Origin: Nitrospira sp.
GTDB taxonomy: Bacteria > UBA9089 > CG2-30-40-21 > SBAY01
NCBI GenBank assembly: GCA_005239945.1
Contig: SBAY01000174.1
Location: 1 to 5,597 of the forward strand
Reading direction: 5' to 3'
Length of the DNA: 5,597 bases
The position numbers and the translations under genes were made by a program. This document shows, piece by piece, positions 1-5,528 of the stretch; position 1 is the first letter of the stretch; each line of letters begins with the position of its first letter. The notes under the pieces were generated by a model. That model was given only the letters and a program-made list of their open reading frames with translations, did not search any database and was not told where the DNA came from.

Positions 1-272
1 AATAAAGGAATTACACAAATGGAATAAAATACATTGTATACATAACTTATTGAATTAATAGTATCTTGAATTAAAATGGTCCTTAAATTATCCAAAATGA
101 GCTATTTTTCGTTATCGCCTACATATGAAAAAAACTTTGTTAAAAAAACAACATCTTGCAAGTTTGTATTACAGAGAAATAAAGAAAAGGAGAGAATGTT
201 GAAGTTAATTCTTTAGAATTTTATAACTTATAAAAGGCTAAAGCCTAAACTCCAAAGGGAATGGAAAGCTAA
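1..272. other. Gene-free AT-rich leader upstream of the first gene
   Basis: No convincing reading frame, RNA gene or terminator is visible here. The stretch is very AT-rich, with A-runs around 128-150. A 12-bp palindromic motif, AGGCT-AA-AGCCT, lies at 235-246, just before the first gene, and could be part of a dispersed repeat or a weak leader hairpin. No -35/-10 pair stood out enough to call a promoter, although the promoter of the 273 gene is expected somewhere in this stretch. Confidence 0.5.
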
Positions 273-1151
273 ATGAAAAGATTAATCATTTTGATGTTAT
301 TCTTATGTCTAAGCTCCAGTGTCCAGGCGATGGGCTTACAAACCTATTTTGCTAAGGTGTTGATTGAAAACCTTAATATTGGCGGGACCTATTCTACCCA
401 AAAATTAGCCAATCTACCTCTATCATTAATAAATACAGGCGAAGAAGCGGTTAATTTAAAAATAGAAACAATCATACCTGCTGAAAAAGAGCTCGAAAAT
501 GGCTATGAGGCTATTCCGGATAAATTCTGGGTTACAACAGAAAAGAATGTTTTTATGGGTGTTAAACCCAAAGAAATGGCTATTACAGATGTGGTTGTGA
601 CGATACCTTATGATGAAAGATATTGCGGCAAGAAATTCATGGCATTTATTTGGTCATACACATTTATAGAGCAAGGGATTGGTTTTGGCGTGGGGCTAAA
701 AAGTAAGTTGCTTTTTAGCGTGAGTAATGAACTGCCATTAAAGGAAGAAAAGAAGATACCGACAATTGGTAGCCTTAATTTTAAGGTAGAACCAGGGGAA
801 ATATATGTAGAAAATGTTATCCCTGGAACACTCACAGGTTGTGGGTCAATTACTATTACTAACACGAATTCAGGCACACAAACACTATCTTACACCATCA
901 AAAGTATCCCTGTGGGAACTGATACCATGGTGGCGGATAAAGGTTATGAGCCCTGCCCAGACCCGGCATTTTTAAAAATCAGGGGGAAAGAATTCGTCTT
1001 AACCGGCGGCGAGAAAAAAGAGGTAAATATAGCCGTTGAATTTGCAGAAAAAGAAGAATATAAAGGCAAAAAATATATGTTTTTAGTCTATGTAACTCAA
1101 GAGAGGGCAGGATATTATACAAAGGTGTTTGTCTCGATTAATGAAGAATAG
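273..1151 (+). CDS. Secreted protein with two tandem Ig-like (beta-sandwich) halves, function unknown
   Basis: I do not recognise a named family. The 292-residue product starts with a clear signal peptide: a KR pair, a hydrophobic core through about residue 16 and a probable cleavage after VQA at residue 19. It should therefore be periplasmic, surface-bound or secreted. The mature part looks like an internal duplication. Residues ~28-150 and ~177-289 both run from an N-T-rich beta segment (SLINTGEE, ITITNTNSG) through a YE-x-x-PD segment to a GKK(F/Y)MxF(I/L) strand and a final LLFSV/KVFVSI strand. This pattern suits two Ig-like or MSP-like sandwiches. There are three Cys in the mature part (118, 190, 228). 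The ATG at 273 follows a modest GGAAAG at 263-268. The next gene begins 229 bp downstream, beyond a repeat element, so co-transcription is uncertain. The coding call is firm and the domain assignment is inference. Confidence 0.85.
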   Translation: MKRLIILMLFLCLSSSVQAMGLQTYFAKVLIENLNIGGTYSTQKLANLPLSLINTGEEAVNLKIETIIPAEKELENGYEAIPDKFWVTTEKNVFMGVKPKEMAITDVVVTIPYDERYCGKKFMAFIWSYTFIEQGIGFGVGLKSKLLFSVSNELPLKEEKKIPTIGSLNFKVEPGEIYVENVIPGTLTGCGSITITNTNSGTQTLSYTIKSIPVGTDTMVADKGYEPCPDPAFLKIRGKEFVLTGGEKKEVNIAVEFAEKEEYKGKKYMFLVYVTQERAGYYTKVFVSINEE

Positions 1152-1196
1152 ACTTTGTAAAAAGGTTACTGTTCAGGTAGGCATGAAAAAACTTAA

Positions 1197-1332
1197 GAAA
1201 TTTGCCACAAAGGCACGAAGGCACAAAGATGCACAAAGAAGATTTTAAACCTCTCTCAAAGGATGGAATAAAACGGATAATTTTATAAGTCTTAGTGAAC
1301 CTTCGTGTCTTAGTGCCTTCGTGGCAGAAATT
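1197..1332. repeat. Imperfect inverted-repeat intergenic element built of CAC(A/G)AAG-type units
   Basis: The left arm (1197-1240) and right arm (1291-1332) are inverted copies around a ~50-bp centre. From the shared GCCAC outward I count 27 of 35 matching positions. Each arm is itself a run of 8-9 bp units of the CACAAAGG/CACGAAGG kind. Read on the - strand, the arms give HEGTKTRR- and FVPSCLCG-like peptides, which I know as spurious proteins annotated from a widespread environmental-genome repeat. The element sits between the Ig-like gene and the large repeat-protein gene. It may form a hairpin in RNA, or be a MITE-like or REP-like sequence. The inverted structure is seen directly; mobility is inference. 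Confidence 0.75.
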
Positions 1333-1365
1333 ATCCGGCAACTGACACCTGAACGGTTACGTAAA

Positions 1366-1370
1366 AAGGA
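1366..1370 (+). promoter_or_regulatory. Shine-Dalgarno AAGGA selecting the ATG at 1381
   Basis: AAGGA ends 10 nt before the ATG at 1381. The same AAGGA is only 1 nt from another in-frame ATG at 1372, which is too close for initiation. The GTG at 1321 lies inside the inverted-repeat arm and has no ribosome-binding site that fits. Confidence 0.6.
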
Positions 1371-1380
1371 AATGAATAAA

Positions 1381-3435
1381 ATGAAGCATCTATTAAAAGG
1401 TATAATTATTGCCGGATTGATGGCTATTCCTATAACTTTGATAGCCGCTACTATCTCAATATCTGTCCAACTATACAACCCTGACTCAGATAATGATGGT
1501 ATCCCAGATTACATTGAGTTAGCCACAGGGACAGACCCTGACGATGATGATACGGATGACGATGGGTTGACCGATGGAAATACCGGAACGGAAGATATGA
1601 ATGTAAATGGTGTGGTAGATTTGGGTGAAACAAATCCAAGACAAAAAGATACTGATGGAGACGGCATTTTTGATGGGACAGAACGGGGATTGACTGCTCC
1701 TGAGGGGAATAATACAAATATGGGTGTTTTTGTGGCCGATATTGACCCAACTACGACCACAGACCCACTTAATCCGGATACAGATGGTGATAACCTGATG
1801 GATGGGGCTGAGGATGTAAATAAAAATGGTCAGGTGGATTCCATCGAAACTAACCCTAATCTTCCGGATACCGATAATGACGATGTTATGGATGGACAGG
1901 AAATGAGCGACGGAACTAATCCAATAGATAGCGATTCGGATAACGATAGCTATAACGATGGTGAGGAAAAAGACGCCGGGACGGACCCTCTTGATAAAGA
2001 CAATACCCCAACGACTGGGAACATTCATATTATCTCTACACCTACTAATGCAACGGTATATTTAGGTGGTAATTATGGGTATTTAGGAGAATACCAGGGA
2101 GCAAGTGAAATAACTATTCCAAACCTGATAACGGGTAAGTATGTTATCCGCGTGAGAAAAGCCGGGTATGAGGTATTCAATCAATTAGTCGAGGTAACCT
2201 CCGGTATGACTTCAGAGGTATCAGCAGGTTTAACCCCTGCGGTAGATTTTGAATTCACCGCCGGACAAAAGATTCAGGCAAACAGTGCAAATTTAGAGGT
2301 AGGCAATTATTCTACTCCGTTTGTTGTTGATTGGAATAACGATGGTAAAAAGGATTTAATTATTGGCAATGGAAATGGAATAGTTACCTATTTTGAAAAT
2401 CAAGGGACAGATGACAACCCGAGTTTCACTACAGACGCTATGATTTTATCCCAGGGCAGCTTTTTGGCCCCGTTTGTCGTTGATTGGAATATTAATAATC
2501 GTAAAGACCTGATTATTGGTGATAGGTTTGGTAAGGTAAGATTTTATCAGAATGTTGGCTCAGATGACTCTCCAGTATTTATTTTAGCTACCGCTCAGTC
2601 AGTGGTAGAGGTGTCTGATTCTGCCGTGCCGTTTGTCGTTGATTGGAATAATGATAACAAAAAGGATTTAGTTGTTGGAGATAGAGATGGTAACCTTCGA
2701 TTATTTATTAATACCGGCTCGGATGATTTACCTACTTTTGGTTCAGGGACCTTAATCATGGCAAATGCTCTACCAATCGATGTCGGAGATAATGCCGCCC
2801 CATTTATTCTCGATTTTAATGGCGATGGTAAAAAGGATTTATTGCTCGGAGAACGATATGGCAAAATAACCTGTTATCTTAATCAGGAACAGGATGACAA
2901 CCCAACCTTTACCACCAGTTCATTTGTTCAAGCAAATGGTAGTGATATCGATGTTGGGGATTATGCCGTGCCGTTTGTCATTGATTGGAATAATGATGGC
3001 ATAAAGGATTTAGTTGTTGGTAATTTTGATGGCGAAATTATGCTTTACCTCGGTAAATCAAGGACAGTCAACACCCCCGGTAAGGCAGTAGGCGGTGGCT
3101 TATACCTGCAATCAAACAACTATCGAGCAAGTTTTCAAATAGATGTAAGTTTTAGTAATGGAGACTCAAGCCCGGCTGGCTTTGTGAAATATTTAGACCA
3201 TAAAGGCAGAAAAAGAATGGAAAGTAATTCCATAAGTTCATTTGTCATTACTAATGGTAATGAGGCAACAATTAAAGGAACAGGTCAATTTATCGGTGTC
3301 CCGGGACAGGTTAATTTTGTGCTCAAGGTAATCGATAAGGTGCCGGATTACTTTAGTATCGAGACTACTGGTGCAGTGGCTCATTCCTCAGCCGGAAACC
3401 TGATTAGCGGTAGTGTTGTGGTTGAGGAACAATAA
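1381..3435 (+). CDS. Large secreted protein: TSP3-like calcium repeats, PEGA domain, five VCBS/FG-GAP repeats and post-COAP-like C-terminus
   Basis: From ATG 1381 the product is 684 residues. Residues 1-23 form a signal peptide (KHLLKG, hydrophobic core, cleavage near IAA). Residues ~35-207 hold Asp-rich thrombospondin-type-3/EF-hand-like motifs (DSDNDGIPD, DTDGDGIFDG, DTDGDNLMDG, DTDNDDVMDG, DSDSDNDSYNDG) with GTDP/ETNP linkers, expected to bind Ca2+. Residues ~213-285 are a PEGA domain (STPTNATVYLGG, then GKYVIRVRKAGYE). Five VCBS/FG-GAP-like repeats follow, their PF(V/I) strands near residues 313, 364, 417, 474 and 531 (spacing 51-57), with DWNNDGKKDL-type Ca2+ loops and GSDDxPTF linkers. 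Residues ~575-684, from GGGLYLQ through YLDHKGRKRM to IKGTGQF, resemble post-COAP-type beta domains. No anchor or sorting signal is visible, so it is probably secreted or retained by a partner. Repeat 2 (DWNINNRKDL) and repeat 3 (DWNNDNKKDL) have degraded loops. A surface adhesin, matrix or structural role is inferred; no catalytic motif is seen. The next gene starts 15 bp after its stop. Confidence 0.9.
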   Translation: MKHLLKGIIIAGLMAIPITLIAATISISVQLYNPDSDNDGIPDYIELATGTDPDDDDTDDDGLTDGNTGTEDMNVNGVVDLGETNPRQKDTDGDGIFDGTERGLTAPEGNNTNMGVFVADIDPTTTTDPLNPDTDGDNLMDGAEDVNKNGQVDSIETNPNLPDTDNDDVMDGQEMSDGTNPIDSDSDNDSYNDGEEKDAGTDPLDKDNTPTTGNIHIISTPTNATVYLGGNYGYLGEYQGASEITIPNLITGKYVIRVRKAGYEVFNQLVEVTSGMTSEVSAGLTPAVDFEFTAGQKIQANSANLEVGNYSTPFVVDWNNDGKKDLIIGNGNGIVTYFENQGTDDNPSFTTDAMILSQGSFLAPFVVDWNINNRKDLIIGDRFGKVRFYQNVGSDDSPVFILATAQSVVEVSDSAVPFVVDWNNDNKKDLVVGDRDGNLRLFINTGSDDLPTFGSGTLIMANALPIDVGDNAAPFILDFNGDGKKDLLLGERYGKITCYLNQEQDDNPTFTTSSFVQANGSDIDVGDYAVPFVIDWNNDGIKDLVVGNFDGEIMLYLGKSRTVNTPGKAVGGGLYLQSNNYRASFQIDVSFSNGDSSPAGFVKYLDHKGRKRMESNSISSFVITNGNEATIKGTGQFIGVPGQVNFVLKVIDKVPDYFSIETTGAVAHSSAGNLISGSVVVEEQ

Positions 3436-3437
3436 TT

Positions 3438-3444
3438 GGAGGTG
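3438..3444 (+). promoter_or_regulatory. Strong Shine-Dalgarno GGAGGTG for the PEP-CTERM gene
   Basis: GGAGGTG lies 6 nt before ATG 3451 and only 2 nt after the stop of the preceding gene. This makes ATG 3451 the start rather than the TTG at 3436, which overlaps the site itself. The tight arrangement supports co-translation from one mRNA. Confidence 0.85.
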
Positions 3445-3450
3445 GTAAAA

Positions 3451-3957
3451 ATGTTAAAAAGGGTAAGGAAGTTTTTAGTTGTAGGTTTAATAAGCGGGTT
3501 AATTATTATTAAGGCAGGTGTAAGTTCTGGCTTGCCAATGGTGGAGATAACCTATAATATTACAGAGACCGTAAGTGGTATCTGGACATACAACTACACA
3601 TTAGAAAATGTAGGGGTCGAATCTATCTGGCTTTGGGATATATCGTTAGCCGGAGGGGTATTCGATATAACCAAACCGGTTGGTTGGGATTTTTTCACCG
3701 ATTACACATCATGGATAGAATGGTCTTCCCTTTCTTCGGAAATTTCTGCCGGTGAGGTACTTGCTGGCTTCTCGTACAAAAGTTCAGGAGCACCTGGTTG
3801 GGTAAGATATGAGGTAGAATCAACTATAATTATTGGTGACCCCACTTCAGGGTTAACCAGAGGTGCGACCCCTGAACCTTCTGCACTCCTACTCCTTGGT
3901 TCAGGAATACTTGTTGGAGTAAGGTCATGGCGAAAGAGGAATTTAGTAAGGTCATAA
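3451..3957 (+). CDS. Small exported PEP-CTERM sorting-domain protein
   Basis: The 168-residue product has an N-terminal signal peptide (LKRVRK, then a hydrophobic stretch through about residue 21). Its Thr/Ser/Trp/Tyr-rich middle is probably all-beta (ITYNITETVSGIWTYNYTLE, then a Trp-rich segment). The C-terminus is a textbook PEP-CTERM signal: TPEPSALLLLG with PEP at residues 141-143, a hydrophobic segment to about 157, and a basic tail with RKR. In this family the signal is recognised and cleaved by an exosortase (EpsH/XrtA type), and the product goes to the outer surface or into exopolysaccharide-rich matrix. The exosortase is not in this window. The middle shows no family I can name. It lies 15 bp after the large repeat-protein gene, so the two are probably one operon. 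The basic tail is a few residues longer than in many members (NLVRS follows RKR). Confidence 0.9.
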   Translation: MLKRVRKFLVVGLISGLIIIKAGVSSGLPMVEITYNITETVSGIWTYNYTLENVGVESIWLWDISLAGGVFDITKPVGWDFFTDYTSWIEWSSLSSEISAGEVLAGFSYKSSGAPGWVRYEVESTIIIGDPTSGLTRGATPEPSALLLLGSGILVGVRSWRKRNLVRS

Positions 3958-4007
3958 CGGATGCGTGTCTAATTTGTGGGTAAAGTTAGTAGTGGAAATT
4001 TCTATAT

Positions 4008-4106
4008 CTAGGAAAGATACCTCCTGCTTTTCGTAGCCTTATATACTAAAAGTGCTAATTCATCTGCTAATTGCCATGCTTTTATTTTTGTATAATCTCT
4101 GCCCAT
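4008..4106 (-). pseudogene. 5' remnant of a four-helix-bundle (S23 / 23S rRNA intervening-sequence-type) protein gene
   Basis: Reading the - strand from ATG at 4106 gives 32 codons to a TAG at 4008-4010. The product begins MGRDYTKIKAWQLADEL and continues LALLVYKATKS, matching the typical N-terminus of the four helix bundle / S23 family (IxAWQxAdxLxxxVYxxTKxFP). After TKS the expected FPxEExYGLTSQxRRA segment is replaced by RRYLS and a stop, and nothing further resembles the family. Members are usually ~115-130 residues, so only about a quarter remains, helix 1 essentially. The surviving codons are clean, suggesting a recent or abrupt truncation rather than slow decay. The family's role is unclear; it was first noted inside 23S rRNA intervening sequences and is related to the Avd accessory protein of diversity-generating retroelements. 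Expression of the fragment is doubtful. Confidence 0.75.
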
Positions 4107-4115
4107 TTTTCTCTC

Positions 4116-4164
4116 TTAAGTCTTTAGTCTTAAGTCTTTAGTCTTTAGTCTATGGTCTAATGTC
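4116..4164. repeat. Heptamer tandem repeat, seven units of TTTAGTC/TTAAGTC and variants
   Basis: Seven consecutive 7-bp units are visible. The first five alternate between TTAAGTC and TTTAGTC, and the last two are diverged (TATGGTC, TAATGTC). On the - strand they read GACTAAA/GACTTAA and end 9 bp before the ATG of the four-helix-bundle remnant, so they lie in its leader. The period of 7 and the decay at one end are typical of slippage-prone simple repeats. A CRISPR is ruled out because there are no spacers. Confidence 0.85.
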
Positions 4165-4190
4165 TGAATTGAAGTTACCAAAGAAAAAAC

Positions 4191-4219
4191 TTGACAAAAC
4201 CTTTTAAATGTGGTAATTT
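4191..4219 (+). promoter_or_regulatory. Sigma70-type promoter (TTGACA, 17 bp, extended TGG-TAATTT) for rmuC
   Basis: A perfect -35 box TTGACA (4191-4196) is followed after exactly 17 bp by TAATTT (4214-4219). That hexamer is a weak -10 by itself but is preceded by TGG at 4211-4213, an extended -10 element. Transcription would start near 4226, leaving about 90 nt of leader before ATG 4316. The leader contains an imperfect inverted pair, GTAGATAGC (4242-4250) and GCTATTTGCTAC (4272-4283), which might fold, but I see no known riboswitch. Confidence 0.65.
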
Positions 4220-4301
4220 AATAGGAGAAGGAAATAAAGGTGTAGATAGCATCCCTAATATGTGGCAACTGGCTATTTGCTACTTCCTAACTCTTTAAAA
4301 T

Positions 4302-4306
4302 GGAGG
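4302..4306 (+). promoter_or_regulatory. Shine-Dalgarno GGAGG selecting ATG 4316
   Basis: GGAGG ends 9 nt before ATG 4316. The upstream in-frame GTG at 4262 would add 18 residues in front of the membrane segment and has no comparably placed site, so 4316 is preferred. Confidence 0.75.
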
Positions 4307-4315
4307 ATTAACAAA

Positions 4316-5233
4316 ATGACTATAATTGAATTAACGATGATGACATTAACTTTAATAGGTGTTGTGGTGGTGATTACTTTTTTAGTTTTAGTTTATCGAA
4401 AAAGGCAGAATGTAACTCTCGAAGGATTAGGGAATATTACCAAGACGATTGACTCAGTAAAGACAGACCTGCATCGCACTATTCACATGCTTTCTTTATC
4501 TTTGGAGCAATTAGATTTAAGGGAGCAGACAGCCACTCAACAACTTTCAGAAATCAATGAGGTACTAAAAGCTACTAAAGGGATGAAAGGCGTTGGGGAG
4601 ATTATCATGGATACATTAATTAGTGACAAATTACCCGGTGATGTTTATAAAAAAGGGTATGTCTTAGAAGATGGCACAAAGATTGATGCCGCCATCGTCT
4701 TAGAAAGTGAGATTATCCCTATTGATACAAAATTTCCCATTGAAACCTACAGAAGGTTAGTCAAGGCAGAGAAAAAGGATGAAAAGGTTTTGCACAAAAA
4801 GTTTGAAAAGGAGATTAAAGACCAAATTGACACGGTATCTAAATATACGACCCTTAAGAATATCGAATTTGCCATACTTTACATCCCTTCTGAGAATGCC
4901 TACTATGATATATTAACTCAAACAGAATTATGCGAATATGCACAAACACGAATGGTTCATCTTGCCTCCCCAAGAACCTTTCATTATTTCCTCGGGTTAG
5001 TTTTATTTGGAATAAAGGACCGTAAGATTAAAAGAGACCTGCGCCTTATGTTTAATATTTTGAATGGATTGAAGCATAATATGTCTGAGATGGGAACAAA
5101 TATCAGCAGTTTAGACCAGCAATTAAGTTTAGTTATTACTTCTGCCAGCAAGATTCTTAAAAATTATGAAGAGTTGAATAAAAATATAACCCTTATTGAC
5201 GAGAAGATTACGGAAGGGGTTAAAGAGGTGTAA
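4316..5233 (+). CDS. rmuC: RmuC-family protein (DNA recombination/rearrangement-limiting), short form with N-terminal membrane anchor
   Basis: The 305-residue product starts with a hydrophobic segment (residues ~8-27) followed by YRKR, giving a membrane anchor with a cytoplasmic body. Residues ~35-85 are a short predicted coiled coil (LEGLGNITKTIDSVKTDL, then QTATQQLSEINEVL). The RmuC core follows: GVGEIIMDTLISDKLP, then GYVLEDGTKIDAAIVL with D124, then IIPIDTKFPIETYRRL with D137 and K139, an arrangement matching the family's proposed PD-(D/E)XK-like nuclease fold. Later come FAILYIPSENAYYDIL (from about 185), a typical RmuC signature, and VHLASPRTF. The C-terminus returns to a coiled-coil-like helix (LDQQLSLVITSASKIL). 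E. coli RmuC is about 475 residues; this one is shorter mainly because its N-terminal coiled coil is brief. The family is linked to limiting inversions and rearrangements between short inverted repeats, but its biochemistry is poorly known. It has its own promoter and looks monocistronic within this window. Confidence 0.9.
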   Translation: MTIIELTMMTLTLIGVVVVITFLVLVYRKRQNVTLEGLGNITKTIDSVKTDLHRTIHMLSLSLEQLDLREQTATQQLSEINEVLKATKGMKGVGEIIMDTLISDKLPGDVYKKGYVLEDGTKIDAAIVLESEIIPIDTKFPIETYRRLVKAEKKDEKVLHKKFEKEIKDQIDTVSKYTTLKNIEFAILYIPSENAYYDILTQTELCEYAQTRMVHLASPRTFHYFLGLVLFGIKDRKIKRDLRLMFNILNGLKHNMSEMGTNISSLDQQLSLVITSASKILKNYEELNKNITLIDEKITEGVKEV

Positions 5234-5243
5234 GAAGGGAGAA

Positions 5244-5271
5244 ATCAATTATCAATTAGTATGTGTTTAGC
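5244..5271 (+). repeat. Direct repeat copy 1 (28 bp, ATCAATTAT...GTGTTTAGC)
   Basis: This copy begins with two tandem ATCAATT units (5244-5250, 5251-5257) and ends GTGTTTAGC. It matches the copy at 5413-5440 at 25 of 28 positions, and the two starts are 169 bp apart. It begins only 10 bp after the rmuC stop. Confidence 0.7.
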
Positions 5272-5280
5272 GTATCTGAC

Positions 5281-5295
5281 TATTGTGGCACAATA
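5281..5295. repeat. 15-bp perfect palindrome TATTGTG-G-CACAATA
   Basis: Seven-base arms are perfectly inverted around a single G. The size and symmetry suit an operator half-site pair, although no adjacent promoter or gene start is visible on either side. It could equally be part of a dispersed element bounded by the direct repeats. Confidence 0.6.
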
Positions 5296-5412
5296 ACTTA
5301 CAAAGCTGACCTTCTGAAAATGTAAATCTGAACCACTCCCAAAAGAGGGTTTCACTACAATATCTTGACCTTCTTAATGGTTTAGCTACTATATATTACG
5401 CCAACCACATAC

Positions 5413-5440
5413 ATCAATTATTAATTGGTAGGTGTTTAGC
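5413..5440 (+). repeat. Direct repeat copy 2 (28 bp)
   Basis: This is the second copy of the repeat starting at 5244, with three substitutions. Its ATCAATTATTAATTG part is also close to self-complementary. Both copies end with GTGTTTAGC and then diverge (GTATC after copy 1, ATCCT after copy 2). Confidence 0.7.
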
Positions 5441-5528
5441 ATCCTCTTCTTTTTAGAATTATACAGAATTTATTGGTTTTTGTGTAATGTAATAGGTTAG
5501 TGAACGGTAGGGAAACCTGTTTTCTGCC

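Larger units (their letters stand above)
3958..4261. other. Intergenic scar between the PEP-CTERM gene and rmuC
   Basis: Besides the - strand gene remnant (4008-4106), the heptamer tract (4116-4164) and the promoter (4191-4219), the segment 3958-4007 remains unexplained. It begins GGATGCGTGTCTAATTTG near 3959 and looks like neither a hairpin terminator nor coding sequence. Because it abuts the point where the remnant loses family resemblance, it could be sequence joined by a deletion or the end of a mobile element. I cannot identify it. Confidence 0.5.

Noticed and set aside
608..877. - strand frame of 89 codons inside the first gene
   Set aside because: It lies wholly within a well-supported + strand gene and has no domain or initiation signal.
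1138..1341. - strand frame of 67 codons across the intergenic repeat
   Set aside because: It is the translation of the inverted-repeat element (HEGTKTRR and FVPSCLCG peptides), has no plausible ribosome-binding site, and overlaps the end of the upstream gene.
1321..1380. GTG 1321 as the start of the large repeat protein
   Set aside because: It lies in the repeat arm, puts 20 unrelated residues before a normal signal peptide, and lacks a suitable ribosome-binding site.
1451..2028. Several long - strand frames opposite the Asp-rich repeats
   Set aside because: They are shadows of the repetitive GAT/GAC-rich coding strand. Their low-complexity His/Ile/Ser peptides have no domain resemblance.
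3436..3450. TTG 3436 as the start of the PEP-CTERM protein
   Set aside because: It overlaps the GGAGGTG site that serves ATG 3451.
4116..4164. CRISPR array
   Set aside because: The units are contiguous 7-mers without spacers, so this is a simple tandem repeat.
4262..4315. GTG 4262 as the start of RmuC
   Set aside because: No good ribosome-binding site. ATG 4316, preceded by GGAGG, gives a normal N-terminal membrane segment.
5334..5352. Rho-independent terminator after rmuC
   Set aside because: Only CCC/GGG can pair and no T-run follows.
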